A DNA stretch of 64,000 nt from the NCBI GenBank assembly GCA_030141605.1, contig JAQGDQ010000100.1, positions 558,001-622,000 of the forward strand, written 5' to 3'. Source of the stretch: Tubiluchus corallicola (taxonomy: Eukaryota; Priapulida; Priapulimorpha; Priapulimorphida; Tubiluchidae). The position numbers and the translations under genes were made by a program. The notes beneath the pieces are model-generated. The model worked only from the letters and a program-made list of their open reading frames with translations. It was not told the origin of the DNA and made no database searches. Position 1 is the first letter of the stretch. Each line of letters opens with the position of its first letter. Positions 23,458 to 35,921 of this stretch are shown here, one piece after another.

Positions 23458-26400
23458 TTATAATCATGTACTAACTATATGTTAACTTACATTTACTGTA
23501 TGAGATAAGTAAAAATAAATTTTATATTCGAATAATAAAATCTTGTCAGTCTTATACACATCGTGTGTGCCTATTACTGCTTGGCGCTGCTACCGCTGCT
23601 GTTATTACTGCTACTGCTGTTACTACAAGCACTACCCTTTCATTATTTTAGAGTTGTCAAAATGTCGTCACCGAATATTAACAGCTTAATTTTAATTGGA
23701 TGTACACTTTTCTACACGGCGGTATTCTGTGCTGAGACTGCACCCACTAAACGCACTGTTTATGTATGCACGGTAAGAATTTCCAGAGTCGAATCTAAAC
23801 GTTGGTGGAATTGAACATTATTAGTATATTACCTGAGGGCATTTATGCTTGAAAAAAAGTAAGGTGTTGAAACGTAAAGCGAAATGCATAACTTTCACTC
23901 GACATTTCGAAATATACATTAACTATTTGCCGCTTGATAATATGGTAAGTGAATAAGAGACATATTCTATTGAGTTACTTTGTTTCCGAAGTAACTCTAT
24001 AACACCTTCTATTTTGCCATGTGGTCTTTCTCGTTCTCATTGTTCACGTAACAAGTTTTTGGCCAGGTTTTATGCTATGTCACGTCATAATAGAGTTACC
24101 ACGTATTCGAAATGTTTGTGATAAAACGGATTCAGTAGCAACGGTAAGTAGCATTCTAACTAATATATTCACGAAGAAAAGGATTCCAAGGGCAAAAAAC
24201 TTAATAAGCTAATAACCGTATCCTATATCACATTCCAGTTTAGTAATAGATGCACGACGAATACGGATTACATTTCTGATTTAGTTATTTTGCCCTATTT
24301 AGATCTTTTTTTATAATGCTGTTGCAGATTCGAAATCTGCTCCTTGTAAGTGGTTTCTCTCTTGCCTTTGGAGCTCTTTTCTCAAAAACGTATCGGATAC
24401 ATTATATCTTTACAGATAAAGATCTGCATAAGCGCAAAGTAAGTGCTTGTACATAATTATGTTAATATTACAAAAATATAATCTTATTCATACACTTCCT
24501 TTAGTTAAGGTTTCAATAATATAACTTATAAGATATTCAAAAATACATAAAATTTAAAAACTTCTTATTAGTGTTGTTGTTGGATTCCCAACTTGGGAAA
24601 ATTGCATTAACTACATAAATGCATCCTATATCAAAAGTTAAAAGACTGTAATTATTCTGGTATGTCTTACCTCGTTTTGTGAAAAGCCACTCTAATGTAT
24701 ATATTATCTTTATAATGCAATCGTTTGTGCTTGTACAGCAAGGTGTGGATCTATAGCAACATCCTGTATAATGTGCGCCAATTTGAAACAAATAATGAGT
24801 AACATAGAAAATTCGGTTTAAAATTTTAAGTTGAGACCATTTTGCAAGTTTGTCGTCTTGTATTTCAATTATGTCGAACAATAGCAACATCTTATAGTAA
24901 ATTAAATACTGTACGATATGGAACATAGCACAGAAATATTTGTTGTGGTATGCTGTTAATAATTTTTGGCTTGGTATTACATTGCAGGTTATGAAAGACA
25001 GGCAGCTATTAGTAATTGTCTTAACATTATTCGCTGTAAATGCTGTTATATTTATTCTTTGGGTTACAATTTCACCTGCTACAGTCAATACTACACGTGC
25101 TATTCCGCAGGTACGTAACAAGGACTTCACTTTGGTAGTACGTAAATTTGATTTACCAGTTTAACATAACATAAGCTTTTGCTTGCGGGGTACAAAAACA
25201 ACGAAAAGCAGAGAACAATTATTGCATCAAAGTTTTGCCTAAAGACTATAGAATCTATCATGCCCTCAACATTTATAGTGGACGCCTCGCGTGTCAGATA
25301 AATCTTCAGTGTTGAGGATGTATCATAGGAGGTTCAAAGAGAACTTTACGATCCTCCAAAACATCTTGTAAATGTGTCACAAGCTTGCCTTTAAATACTC
25401 ATCAATCCTTTGGCAAATTCTTTGATCATTTTATAACTGACGCATGCGATGCAATTTGTCTGCAGCAAGATGTCTGATACAAATTTTTGCTAGATTGTGG
25501 GCTAGATAAAACGCTGTTTAACCAACTTTGTCACACACAGATTTTTATTAAACATGCTTGTTCCAACTGATAATGTAATAACAAAAAATTAACGCATAAT
25601 GTAGTAAAAATCAACGCATAGTGTAATAAAATTAACGGATAATGTGATAAAAAACTTAACGCATAATGTAAGACCCCTAAAAACGCTCGAAGTTAAACGC
25701 ATATTGTAGCACCACACAACGCGTATTGTAGTAACAAACATTCTAACAGATGAAGTCTAAAAATTGATATTTTTTTCATGTCTTTTGTGAAATGATACAT
25801 ATTATATGGGATATTTCAAAATCTCATGATATCATTTTAATGTGTGAATATGCTGATCATATCGAATGAAAAGAAACAGTAAAAATATATTGCCCAAAGA
25901 CGATCTTTCGATGACTCTCGTGTAAAACATGTTGAACAACACGTTGTTGGGTTCTGTACAAAATTCAAGAGAACCTCGATCTTTTATGTACGGATCAATA
26001 ACATAATATAAAGCTGTACAAACAAATGCGAAATTCGAAAAGATAAAGTTAAATTTTTAAATGAAAAGTATCAAACAAATCCCAGTGTTAGCTAATTACG
26101 TTATTTCATGGTTTCAATGACTCCAATCAATAATTAGCCAGTCTCCGACAGATGCAAAACGCAAAGCTAATTTATCCAGTGATCATTTTGTATGTCGAAG
26201 TAGCAATGCCACGAGCGCATGCATCTCACGTTTGGTTTAATTAACTTGCATGCTTTTGCATCTTAAGACACGTCGTTTTTTGGCAGTTTGATTGGATACA
26301 AAAGTACACATGTATTTAAAATGACAATTTTTTCTAGACTACGCACGCGTCGTTTTGATTACTCTTTTTTCTCGCAATGTGGTTGGGGGGAAAAGGCGTG

Positions 26401-29187
26401 GTTTCACGGTGTATTATTATTATTAAAATAAAACTCAAGCCCATAAATGCGCATTATAAAACTTTATGAGGTATCTACGACCAATTGATTGGACTTATTA
26501 AAACCGGCGGCATGGATGTGATATAAAATAATCAGCTTACACCAGCTTTTATTCGATACTTTTCATTTAAAAATCTGGAAAAAAGATACCTATACTTTCC
26601 ACTACGAAACTCTTTTTTCCTTACCCTCCTTTTGAAAAAGCTCTTTTAAAACCGACATGTGCTTTTCTTGAAAAGGAAACACATTTTCTCACGATTTGAT
26701 GATGAAATGATGACGATGAATTGATCTCGCAATGAAAATGAAACACGCTTTTCTTAAAAATACACAAGTTTTTATTCCCAATTTGGTTACCAGAGATTAC
26801 TATAAACTAGTTGATACATAGGTGCTTTATCTTTATGCTTTATGTATATATATATATATACTCCGTCTTTATGTCCTTGAGTTCTGCCCTGCTCGATATG
26901 TGCACAGTAATTTAAAAACAGTGACACTGAGAATCTGCTGATATTTTTCAACCAAAGTAAATTTTATTTCAGATTATCAATGAAGACCTGATTAATCAAC
27001 CGTTGATTGACGTCTGCGTTTCTGCTTATGAAATGTATTTTGTTGGCACGTTGTATGTTATACAAGGTTTATTACTATTTACCGGAGCTTTGCTAGCTTG
27101 GGAAACTAGAAAAGTATGAAATTACAATCGCTACTATCTTCGGTATTATTATTATTGCCATTATCATTACCATTATTACTACGACTGCGATCACTGCCAC
27201 CAATATCACCATCACCTTGTCCTCGTCATTAGCATTATCAGTACTGTTCTAACTCTCCACATCATCCACATCATTGTTGTCATCACATCGTCTATTTTTA
27301 TCATCATTATCATCATCATCAGAAGAAGCATCGTCATCATCATCATCATCATCATCATCGTCGTCGTCATCGCCATAGTCGTCACTATAGGCAGTCTGCA
27401 AAAGCCCGAGTCTATGGTTGACAAGCATATAAATAGTTAGTATTACCACCAACGTTTTGATACTATATCCGGCCAGTATTTCTTCAGTACCTTTGTACTA
27501 TGAGAATGGATTTTGAAAAAAATAAGTTTTTGAAACAATTATCACAAAGCCTCATACTGCGTAATTATGAATTTGACTTTTATTTTAATTACAATGCACC
27601 TGAAACCACTTTTCTGCGCAGTCTACCAGTGCAATTATTGAAGATTTGCAATTAAAATTTCAGGTAAAGATAGAAGCTTTGAACGATTCACAGCAGATTG
27701 GAGTTTGCATTTACAATGCAGTTGTTTTATCTCTGATGGCAGTTGCCATTAGTTACCTTGTGAATGAGAATCCGACTGTAAAATACGTTCTTATGTCTTC
27801 GCTCATTATACTAGGGACAACCGTAACCCAAGGACTTCTGTTTGTACCTAAAGTAAGCCACATAAAACTGCATCACCTGATACTGTTTTAAAATTTGCTT
27901 ATTTTAGGCATAGTTTTTGTGAATTGTGATAAGTTTTCTAATATATATTATAGCACACAAAACAAAACAAAAATTCCTAGAAGCACGGCAAGCAAGATAA
28001 CAGCTCTGAAAAACTAAACATCCAATTTCTCCCTTTCCACGTCTGGTCTACACCCAACTTTTTTCTCGTGCGAAACTAGCACGTTAACTAGCAAATAATA
28101 ATAAATAAACTTGTGAATGATTGAAACCTCACAATTCAATAATCCACGCTGATTTCTGTGCACTGATTCCATTTTTCTACACTGATTTTTTTTTGTATAA
28201 AAATTTAAATAAAAACTGTTTACATTACATTGTCATTTTTCACTGCAAACTATCATTTTTAAATTGGCAAAAAAATTAACGTAGAAGCAAAATTACACCC
28301 TGAAAGTATAACAAGTGTAATGGCTAACACTTTCGAAAAATAGACCTAGTAAAAAGTCATGTCACAATTGTGTATTCTATTTTGATAACTTTGCCTGACT
28401 TAATGCATTTTGATACTTTTACATGTAGTTAAAGCATTGATAGATAAGTGATTTTCAAAATAAATATTCAACTCGATATATTTGCTAGGATTTAGCTTTA
28501 ATCAATTTTTTACAACTGCTATTTGAACTTAATAAACAACCTTTTAACGGCACAGAGTTTCCATATAGTCAAATCCTATTATTTTTTGCCAGGTGTATCA
28601 ATTACGTCACTTAAACACTGATGTTGGGGATAACATGTCTAGATTACCAACTATAACAGGTGAAAGTTTAAAAGCGGAACAAACTCTGGCGAATGAGTTA
28701 AAACAATGCAAAGATAAGATAATAGAGGTAAAAATCAAGCGTTTGTGCAAAACATTTAAAATTTTGGAAGGCGATTTTTACTGGCTCTCAAACTGAGGAA
28801 AACTGGATCCCTTTCGATAATAATTTCTTTATTGATGCAGTTGATGGTAAAATCCACTTTTATTACTGCAGTTGACCAGTCAGCTGAAATAGGCTAACAC
28901 ATGGGTGAAAAGATTTTTCAGTTATTATTAAGGTTATTGTAACATTAATAAACTGCGACGTCAACATTAAATGTATTTTTAAGATAAACGTATTTATTAT
29001 TGTGGCTGTTTTTTTTGCCATGATTAAATAATTCCTTGTATGTACAATAGTTTGAAAATGCATGCAAAACGTCACATGCTCATCTTAATGATAAATTTAT
29101 TGTAACTTTTTATAGTATGAGCGACTATTAAGAGAACTCACTGGAACAAGTCACCAGGTTTTACATGAGAAGCAAGACAACTTGTAG
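16097..29187 (+). CDS. GABA-B-like class C GPCR, 18 exons, 805 aa
   Basis: Exons: 16097-16402, 16510-16647, 18668-18838, 19143-19250, 19895-19960, 20337-20450, 20534-20679, 21305-21384, 21513-21668, 22290-22373, 23020-23176, 23652-23772, 24328-24438, 24988-25110, 26973-27113, 27664-27852, 28593-28727, 29116-29187. All junctions are GT-AG, phases match, and the total is 2418 nt. A signal peptide (VIILGFFVVFVYCLIAATS) leads into a Venus flytrap domain (exons 1-10), with WNLIQISPGSISPALSNR and GFFDDNWF typical of GABA-B receptors. Exon 11 carries TM1, exons 12-16 the remaining membrane helices, including GFSLAFGALFSKTYRIH and a KDRQLL loop. Exons 17-18 form a heptad-rich coiled coil, the element used for GB1/GB2 pairing. 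It has no Cys-rich domain, as expected for this family. By family knowledge it would couple to G proteins at the plasma membrane. Some GB1 GABA-contact residues look changed (see findings), so the ligand is uncertain. Confidence 0.95.
16909..17101. mobile_element. Fold-back MITE, 193 bp, in GABA-B intron 2
   Basis: The ends are long inverted repeats: GCGTTTATGTATCATCCGG at the left and CCGGGTGCTACATAAACGC at the right, and the complementarity continues inward through GGATGCGGAT to a total of about 33 bases with few mismatches. The core has no ORF. I see no clear target-site duplication, so the superfamily is open. Confidence 0.7.
17340..18620. repeat. Candidate non-autonomous element with CATTATGTTAC subterminal motifs
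   Basis: In GABA-B intron 2, clusters of TTACATAATG / CATTATGTAAC motifs lie at about 17560-17625 and again, mostly in the opposite sense, at 18465-18605. Between them lie a 113-codon Cys-rich ORF of no recognised family (17656-17997) and a GC/GT-rich tract (18089-18152). Clustered motifs at both ends suggest a transposon with subterminal repeats. I could not define exact ends. Confidence 0.35.
18939..19093. repeat. (GA)n microsatellite tract
   Basis: Interrupted GA dinucleotide runs lie in GABA-B intron 3 and end about 50 bases before the acceptor of exon 4 (19143). A purine-rich tract this close to an acceptor, where a pyrimidine tract is expected, is unusual; the acceptor itself still has a short TTTATTTTACAG tract. 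Confidence 0.9.
23378..23453. repeat. (CT)n microsatellite
   Basis: A pure-pyrimidine CT/CTCC tract lies in GABA-B intron 11 between exons 11 and 12, about 200 bases upstream of the exon 12 acceptor. Confidence 0.9.
25540..25745 (-). repeat. Dispersed repeat with internal ATTATGCGTT units, copy 1
   Basis: Within GABA-B intron 14, the plus strand shows at least six degenerate units of the type AACGCATAATGTARTAA. The reverse complement also contains GTGGTGCTACAATATGCGTT and AGGGGTCTTACAT, which recur in the copy downstream of the gene (30060-30310) in the other orientation. It is non-coding. Confidence 0.6.
27288..27371. repeat. (ATC)n trinucleotide tract
   Basis: An imperfect ATC/GTC trinucleotide run in GABA-B intron 15. 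It creates the poly-Asp and poly-Met ORFs seen on the minus strand, which are not genes. Confidence 0.9.
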
Positions 29188-29549
29188 GAAACGAAGTGAC
29201 AAAGCTCTAGAACATGTCATGAAAAGACTTAGAGCTATATGTAAAACAACATAATGATTCACGCATGGCAACTAAAGTTATTGTGCATTCAAACGCTATT
29301 ATATTATTTGTGTATTGTTTAATTTGTCTTTAGACCTTGAAGGGAAGAAAGTGTGTGAGACGTTCATTCGTTATTTCTGATTATAGAACGAACGCTATGG
29401 TACTAAATGTTGTAGTTGTTGTACTAAATGTTATTTAGCCAACATCTGGCTAAATAAACTGAGATGTCGAAAACCAATGCCGAACATCGTCTCAGTGCAT
29501 TTAACAAAATGTTGGCATGTGAAACCAACTTATAGTGCCACAGATTCAT

Positions 29550-29552
<3 letters not shown>

Positions 29553-29646
<94 letters not shown>
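29553..29646. repeat. (AG)n microsatellite
   Basis: An uninterrupted AG dinucleotide run of about 47 units lies about 370 bases downstream of the GABA-B stop codon. The poly-Ser-Leu ORFs on the minus strand are artefacts of it. Confidence 0.98.
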
Positions 29647-29647
<1 letters not shown>

Positions 29648-30059
29648 ACTTATTACACACTTTACAGTAATTGGGTTACATACTTGATGCATCAGTGAAT
29701 CAGCTTCATGAATTGAAAAAAGCTGAAAAAACAAAAACTACAACAACATCTTAGCATCTTTACATATCATAGCATAGGTCTTTATCATAATACAGGTGCA
29801 CAGCGGACCTTGTTGAGTAAAAAAGCTATCATTCACTCATTGGGCTGAATATAATATGTTCAAGATATGCCAATGCCAACGGCAATGAGTCGAGAAGCTA
29901 AAGCGCACCGCCTTTATTTTCCAAAAAAATCAAAGTTATTGTTCTTGTACATATGAGAAAGTTGTATCAAGTAACATTAATTCTACTAGTCAGTATATTA
30001 TGATATTACATTATCGGTTAGAAATTTTATTATTACAAGATTTGTTATTATAATTATTA

Positions 30060-30310
30060 TATATTATTTTGTGGTGTTGCAATATGCGTTAAACGTCAAC
30101 TTATTACGTTATGAGTTTTGGGGCTCTTATGCATTTCTTATTTTTTAATATTTTTTAATATGTTATCAGTTTATTTTATTGCATTATTATAGTTGATTTA
30201 TTACATTTGTGTTGATTATTATATTACAATATGGGTTATTTTTGGTATTGCAATATCTGGCGTTTATTGCATTATCAGATGCAACAACATGATAATTATT
30301 TAATGATACA
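30060..30310 (+). repeat. Dispersed repeat with internal ATTATGCGTT units, copy 2
   Basis: This copy reads GTGGTGTTGCAATATGCGTT and GGGGCTCTTATGCAT in the same order as the reverse complement of 25540-25745, followed by diverged units such as GTATTGCAATATCTGGCG. It lies about 0.9 kb beyond the GABA-B stop codon. Confidence 0.55.
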
Positions 30311-31262
30311 TGATAATAAACAAATGTAACTATTATTTCTGCTACTTGCCATTAACAAAAATGTGGGTAATATATATACATATTTAAATATATTAAGCTG
30401 ATTATTATTAATATTATGCATATGGTTTATTTATTTCAAGTGCTACAACTGAATGACATAGAAGTGTATTGACTAATCAAAAAAGAAAGTTTAAGAGCAA
30501 CAAATCTATGCTGGCATAATTTAATAAAAACGTAAAATAAAAGACATGGAATTTGCTTGTAGTTTAACTCTTCAAAGAAGGGCTTTAAAACAGTTAATAC
30601 TTATAAACATTTTATTTACAAATTGTTTTAAGATTTTCAATGGCTCATTGTGCTGTTTCCTCCAAAAATTTAGGCGGATTTAATTGTTCTCTTTCTGTTC
30701 GGTTGGTGGTGCCACTGGCAAAGTACTCGCCAATAGTTCCATCTTCCAGGCCTGTCCTCAGAACCACTGGACTGCTAATTGTGTGAATGATATCTCTACA
30801 GGTTCGAGACCTGATAATCTAAAAAACGGTAAATAAATATATTTTGTTTTTAATTAACTTTTAGGAACTTATATTGATGATATGCTTAAGCCGAAGCTTA
30901 GTGTCTTGAAAATGTTTCAATTTTTTGCATTACACGTGTGGTAAAATATCTATTTTGATATTTTTTGATGCTCTGGTTCGACTGGGTAAAATGTACTAAA
31001 ACAAGTCGTTCGGGCGTGTAGTTTAAGATATTTAAGACTATCCAACGAGGGTCGGCATGGACATTATTGTGCAGTTGACTGACAGACATTTCTGAATTTT
31101 TTAAACCTACTGCTATATGTAAAACGAATACAAAATACGAAACGCTCATGATTTGGTACACACTGAGCCAGTGACTGAGACAGAAAATAATGTAATAACA
31201 TTATCGTCATCACGGCGATTGCATACGTTATCAGATAAAACTTACACAAATGATTTTTGGTT

Positions 31263-34200
31263 TTATCTTTGGGGAAAAAAGCTGGTGTTAAAGAGGCGCG
31301 TGCTGTCATAGAGCTCTGTAAAATATTATAGGTTACCAGATCTTAGTATATTTTGCATACAGCTAAATGTATTACATATTATGCATTTAAAAGTCTGTGT
31401 ACAAACCATGTAACAAGGCGCTGTAGTAATCCAACACAGGAATCCCAATATCCACAGTGGACCACAGTCAAAACAATGCTGATAACGACTATGATTAGTC
31501 AAATACATTCGTGTGTATTTTGATTTTGAGTCTGTCTCAGAGCAGCAGCTGCTGGTGTCTGACTTGAACATATCACTAAACCATTCTCTGATAGATGGAC
31601 CTAAGTCAAACTAAAACAATAGTAAAAATTATTTAACATTTACTTTTGTAAAAAATGAAAGATAAAAATTCAAAATTCAAAATAATTTGTTGAATAAACT
31701 TTGTAAGAACTCATTGGCTATTCGGAAAAATGAGACCAAACCCAAGCGGAAACATTTTCAGATAATCTGATATATTTCGCAAAAATGCAAGAACAGTATT
31801 ATGTCGTATGTTCAATTTGCAAGATATACAAGTTTCTGCAGGTCGAATCGTCAAACAGTAGAACAACTACAAGGGCGACTACGACAAATGAAAAAGTGCA
31901 TTTTGTTCATTTTCCTCAATGAGTGACTAGCACGCATTTAAATCAGGTTTAAAAGAACTTAAATTTAAAGAGTTGTTAATAAAAAAGTGACAAGAACCCC
32001 GACGTGCACAAAAATCCAGAATGAGAAGTCGCTAGACTTGGTTATAATCGACACAATGGACACATCTCCCTAAAATAAGTTTTAAAACTTATTTCCTTTA
32101 TTTAATGTAAAGCTATTATCCCTACTCGACCCAAACCGCTACTCGTCTGGATTTTGTTTTTGTTGTTCTTCTTGTTTTCGTTTGTTTTTATTTTTGTCTT
32201 ATTTGGCTCCGTGAATTTACAATAGATCACCACGAAACTTCATGCGAACGTACTGGAACGAATTTTGCATCGACTGATGAAGTCGGATTTCGATTCGCTG
32301 TTTGAATTTAACATAATTTTCGAAAAAGCCTTAATCTCCACCAATTTGCAATGGATCCTCATGAAACTGGAATGTACTAAAGCGAATTCTGCATCAATTG
32401 ACAGAGTCAGTTTTTCGATTTGCCATCTTGAATTCAAAATGACGGCATTGACGTCACTTCTGATCCACAATATTGAGTTCAGCGACTTGCTCGATCAATA
32501 TCTCGAGTCGAACTTGTTTATTCCACATTTTCATTTGACTTTTAGCTGTAGAATCTAACTATGGCATAAACGGCCGCATAAAGCACGTAACAAATGTTAA
32601 ATGAAAACACCACTTTTCCTCTCGTCTATGTTTATTACACGTGCGGTGTGCAAATATTAAACCTATAAATCGCGTATTATATCATATTTAAACACAAGCC
32701 CTGTAAACGTGACAGGATAAATAAAGGATAGGTCAAAAATTAACAATTTTGTATGACATGGCTACTTAGGCCGGCATGCCCCATTCCATCGTTGTATGTT
32801 AAGGTTAAAACTTATTGAATCTTACACACGTGTTACTAATTATTTAAAATTTTAAATTACTGTGTCTGGTCAATAAGATTAAAATACGTTTTAGATTAGT
32901 AAGTGGCGCACCCTGGAGGATGAGTCAGAGACATCTTACCATTTGCTGAAAACATTTAAAATTTTTATTTTTAGTTACACAAGTCTTGCCAAGTAAGTAA
33001 TATAGAATTGCATGGAAAATTTTTTGGGTCATAATTTAACATTGCCTTTTCTTCCCCCGATTTACGTGTTTTAGTGAGGTCAAGTAATGGCGACTTCGGA
33101 ACAGTATTGCGGGAGATTTCTTTTAACGCGAGTACGATATATGTTTAAAATGCTGCAAAGTAATATAATTTTTAAGGCGATGTTTCTGAAGCATACTTCA
33201 GGCACCCCTTTCTTGTCCTTTAAAAGACATATAGCCACGTTTGGGTTTACGACGATATCCTCTCTGCAAGCGATAAATAGTCGGAAGCAGTATGGCGGAA
33301 GTATATCCCTGAACCTGTTTCCCGGCGGTCGTGGCAATCTATTTACTTAACCAGGCCTAGTGTTGCTTAACGTTGCATCCACATGGTTCTTTTTTCTGCC
33401 TCGATTAAAAAGAAAATGTACCTCTAAACAGCATTTTTCTCCTGATCGCAATGCTGTAACACATTCCAAAAATTTGGCTTCTATGCCTGGTTTGAGATGA
33501 GGGTGCGAGAAGTTAACCAGAGCCGCAAAATCGGCTGAAACAAAAAACGGTTTTTCCACTAAAAATAAAGTTTGACAATTGGAAAAAAACAAGTTTTTAA
33601 GCCATTACTATAAATGCCGTTAGATTTTTAAATTGTCTGGCATTTGTATGCAATTGAACTCCAAAATGGGTTCTCAGTCGTCAGTAATTGGACGCTTAAG
33701 GGTCTGCAATATGTATATCAGAGCTAAAAAATGTGCCGAAGTTTTGAATACGATATGATAAGAATAACTTAATGTAATCGTTTGAAAATTATCTTATAAT
33801 GTTACCGGACGTTCATATATAAACACCTTAAGTTTCAGTTAGATTAGTCCAAAGTTTAACAACATGTCAAAAAATGTGTCACTATTATTAAAATTTACAG
33901 CAATTAAGTGCTCTACATGTCCACCATGTTCAATGCTAGACTAGATCAAGGTATTGCTTCCGATAGCTAACACAGTCTCACTTCTTTGAGAGGTATTTGG
34001 TCCCAGCTCTCAACAAGTTTTGTCAATAGTTCCTTTGCATCAAACGACTCTAAACGACCGTCGTACGTTTTCTCTTTAAATGAATTCCAGATCCAGAGCC
34101 AGAGCTTTAAGTCCTATTTTTCCTTAAAACAAATCTTTATCAGTGCTATATTTTCTGTGATGATGTAAACTGGTTGATTTCTTTATTGTTTTGCTGCCAT

Positions 34201-35921
34201 GTATTGCATGCTTTATGGTTACACGGCTGTTTTTCAGTTAATGATCATAGCTGACAGTGTTCCAGCATTTAAATTTTTAACACGCAGAAAATTTTTAGCC
34301 GTAACTAAAAAAACACTAACACTTTGACAGCCAAAAGTTAATGTATTGTAATGTCACGCTGTCAAATTTTAACTTCGTAGGGCACTTCCCCTAATATTAT
34401 TGTAGTCTTAAACTTCGACACATTTTTTGTACGCCATCCGAATTGGTACAAAATTCTAAATAATATGAAACGATACCGTTCCAAGTTGTTGTTAATGTAC
34501 CCACGCCCACAAAGGTCCTCTGTATGTGAATTACGTGAACTCTTAGTAGCACGTACTTTGACATCAGTTCATCACGAAGTTGAAAAAATTCTTCTTCAGT
34601 TTCCACGTGGAATATTCTGTGAAAACAGGATGTAGATTTATTGTAGGAAAACTATTAGTGTATGCAAGAAAAAACATAGCTGTTGATATTTGTAACAGAC
34701 TATTTTACTTAACTATATAAAAATCGAAGGCTTAATTAAGATTTAAACTTTAAACTTTTTAACTGCAATTGGGCCCTCTGGCAACATTCAACGGTAGGGC
34801 CTGCTCAACGCAGATTCCTGTAGCGAGACCGGTGCTTGGCTCATTATCAACGGTTTGCCTCCTATGATGAGACACTGATTAAAAATTATCAGCATGAAGC
34901 TAAGAATGTGTATTCAAACAACGGCAGCTTTCTGTTCGCTGCAGAGCTTTCTTGTATCAACCAACGTTGTCCTGTTTTCTTGCTATTTTCAATTTACATA
35001 AAATTCAAGTTCTTTATCGTGTAAATTTCACCCATATAGTTCAGCCATGAATCATCACAAACGAATCGTCAACGAGTAAACAACACGCCCAAAGCTCTCG
35101 AAACTATCAGAAAATTTAAGGTGCCTGATATAATAATTAATAAAAAAATTGGCGAAGCATTCGGGTTAACCAAGGACAGTTTAACACTGTACATGTGTAT
35201 ATATAACATGATAAGCCAAGAATAAATGTATTGCTCGGAGACAAGACTGGCAGTACGGTACGGTACGAAAAATATCGTACTTCGTACCTCTAAAAATATC
35301 GTACCGTAATTGCGTACCGTACCTACAAAATCGAATCGTACCATACTAATACGAAAAGATCTCGTACCATAATTTCGTACTAAATTTTGTACCAAGTGCA
35401 TGTAGGATTTACTATAAAAAGATAAAAAGAGTAGCATAAAAATTAATTGTAAAAACGATAAGTTTATCAATTATTGTTATGAATTTATGCGTACTTTAAA
35501 AACAAAAGCAGTCTGATGATAAAAATTATATCAAGCACAAGATGAAATAACAACTCCAGCTTCCAAACAACTTGTGGCTTTGCATTACATTACAAGAAAC
35601 ATTACACGAAATTGGGGATAAGTGGTACGGAAAATGTACGATAAAGATACGAACAAGGTTTTCCGTAATTTCGTACCGTACTTTTAAGCCGTACCGTACT
35701 GCAAACCTTGCTCAGAGACGACATATATACAACCAGGCAATAAGACCTCTAATGAAAATATCTTACCGACTATCTTCATCTTCTAGTAATAATGTTAACA
35801 CTTTATTCGTATCGAATATTAACTGATCATCATCACCTTTCTCAAACAAATCATGCATTAAACTCGGATTTTCGTTAAATTCCGGCCACGCTATCACAGT
35901 AACAGGAGGTATTGCTGCCAT
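31263..35921 (-). CDS. Unknown protein, 4 exons, 221 aa
   Basis: Exons on the minus strand: 35921-35767, 34616-34433, 31610-31337, 31315-31263. The start is the ATG at 35921, phases match at all three introns (2, 0, 1), and the total is 666 nt including TAA. The N-terminal half is acidic, with FEKGDDDQLIFD and the run HVETEEEFFQLRDELM. The middle has HIQRTFVGVGTLTTTWNG. The C-terminal third has many cysteines and one strongly hydrophobic, possibly membrane-associated stretch (GPLWILGFLCWITTAPCYMV). I do not recognise the family. The donor used for exon 2 (GGC|GTACAA) is weak: reading through it gives a stop after 15 more codons, so a shorter product is the alternative. Exon 1 to exon 2 is well supported; the last exon is least certain. 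Confidence 0.55.
32220..32440 (+). repeat. Diverged tandem duplication, approx. 120-bp unit
   Basis: Two related units (starting near ATTTACAATAGATCACCACG and ATTTGCAATGGATCCTCATG) follow each other and share AAACT, GTACT, GCGAAT/ACGAAT, TTTGCATC/TCTGCATC and ATTTCGATTCG/TTTTCGATTTG blocks. It lies in intron 2 of the minus-strand unknown gene and accounts for the 97-codon ORF there. Confidence 0.5.
33060..33600. other. GC-richer block with overlapping ORFs, unassigned
   Basis: This block in intron 2 of the unknown gene is less AT-rich than its surroundings and is open for 80-87 codons on both strands (minus 33592-33347 and 33337-33080; plus 33087-33350). It could be a relic of a transposon or gene fragment. 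I recognise no motif. Confidence 0.3.
35234..35718. mobile_element. hAT-type non-autonomous transposon, 469 bp
   Basis: The element (35242-35710) has 22-bp terminal inverted repeats, CAAGACTGGCAGTACGGTAC on the left and the complement of CAAGGTTTGCAGTACGGTAC on the right, with three mismatches. It is flanked by an 8-bp target duplication, CTCGGAGA and CTCAGAGA (7 of 8). Many GTACGGTAC / CGTACC motifs repeat just inside both ends, as is typical of hAT elements. No transposase is present. It sits in intron 1 of the minus-strand unknown gene. Confidence 0.75.

Larger units (their letters stand above)
29188..31262. other. Spacer downstream of GABA-B gene
   Basis: An AATAAA at 29452 could serve as the receptor's polyadenylation signal. 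An (AG)n tract spans 29553-29646. The second copy of the dispersed repeat is at 30060-30310. On the minus strand 30826-30642 a possible exon follows a TTTTTTAG acceptor with 58 open codons before a stop, but its phase does not join the neighbouring minus-strand gene. Confidence 0.5.

Noticed and set aside
23773-24327. Extra receptor exon sought between GABA-B exons 12 and 13
   Set aside because: Exon 12 ends phase 0 in YVCT and exon 13 begins phase 0 in IRNLLLVSGFSLAFG, which is contiguous in the family; none is needed.
24537-25130. 197-codon ORF on the minus strand
   Set aside because: It runs antisense across GABA-B exon 14 and its upstream intron, has no recognised motif, and its composition follows the AT-rich intron. 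Long for chance, but the sense exon is certain.
30642-30826. Possible last exon on the minus strand (58 open codons after an acceptor)
   Set aside because: The phase fits none of the upstream exon candidates of the unknown gene, so it was not joined to it.
35069-35470. 133-codon minus-strand ORF
   Set aside because: Much of it is translation of the GTACGG-rich end of the hAT element; the rest is AT-rich spacer.
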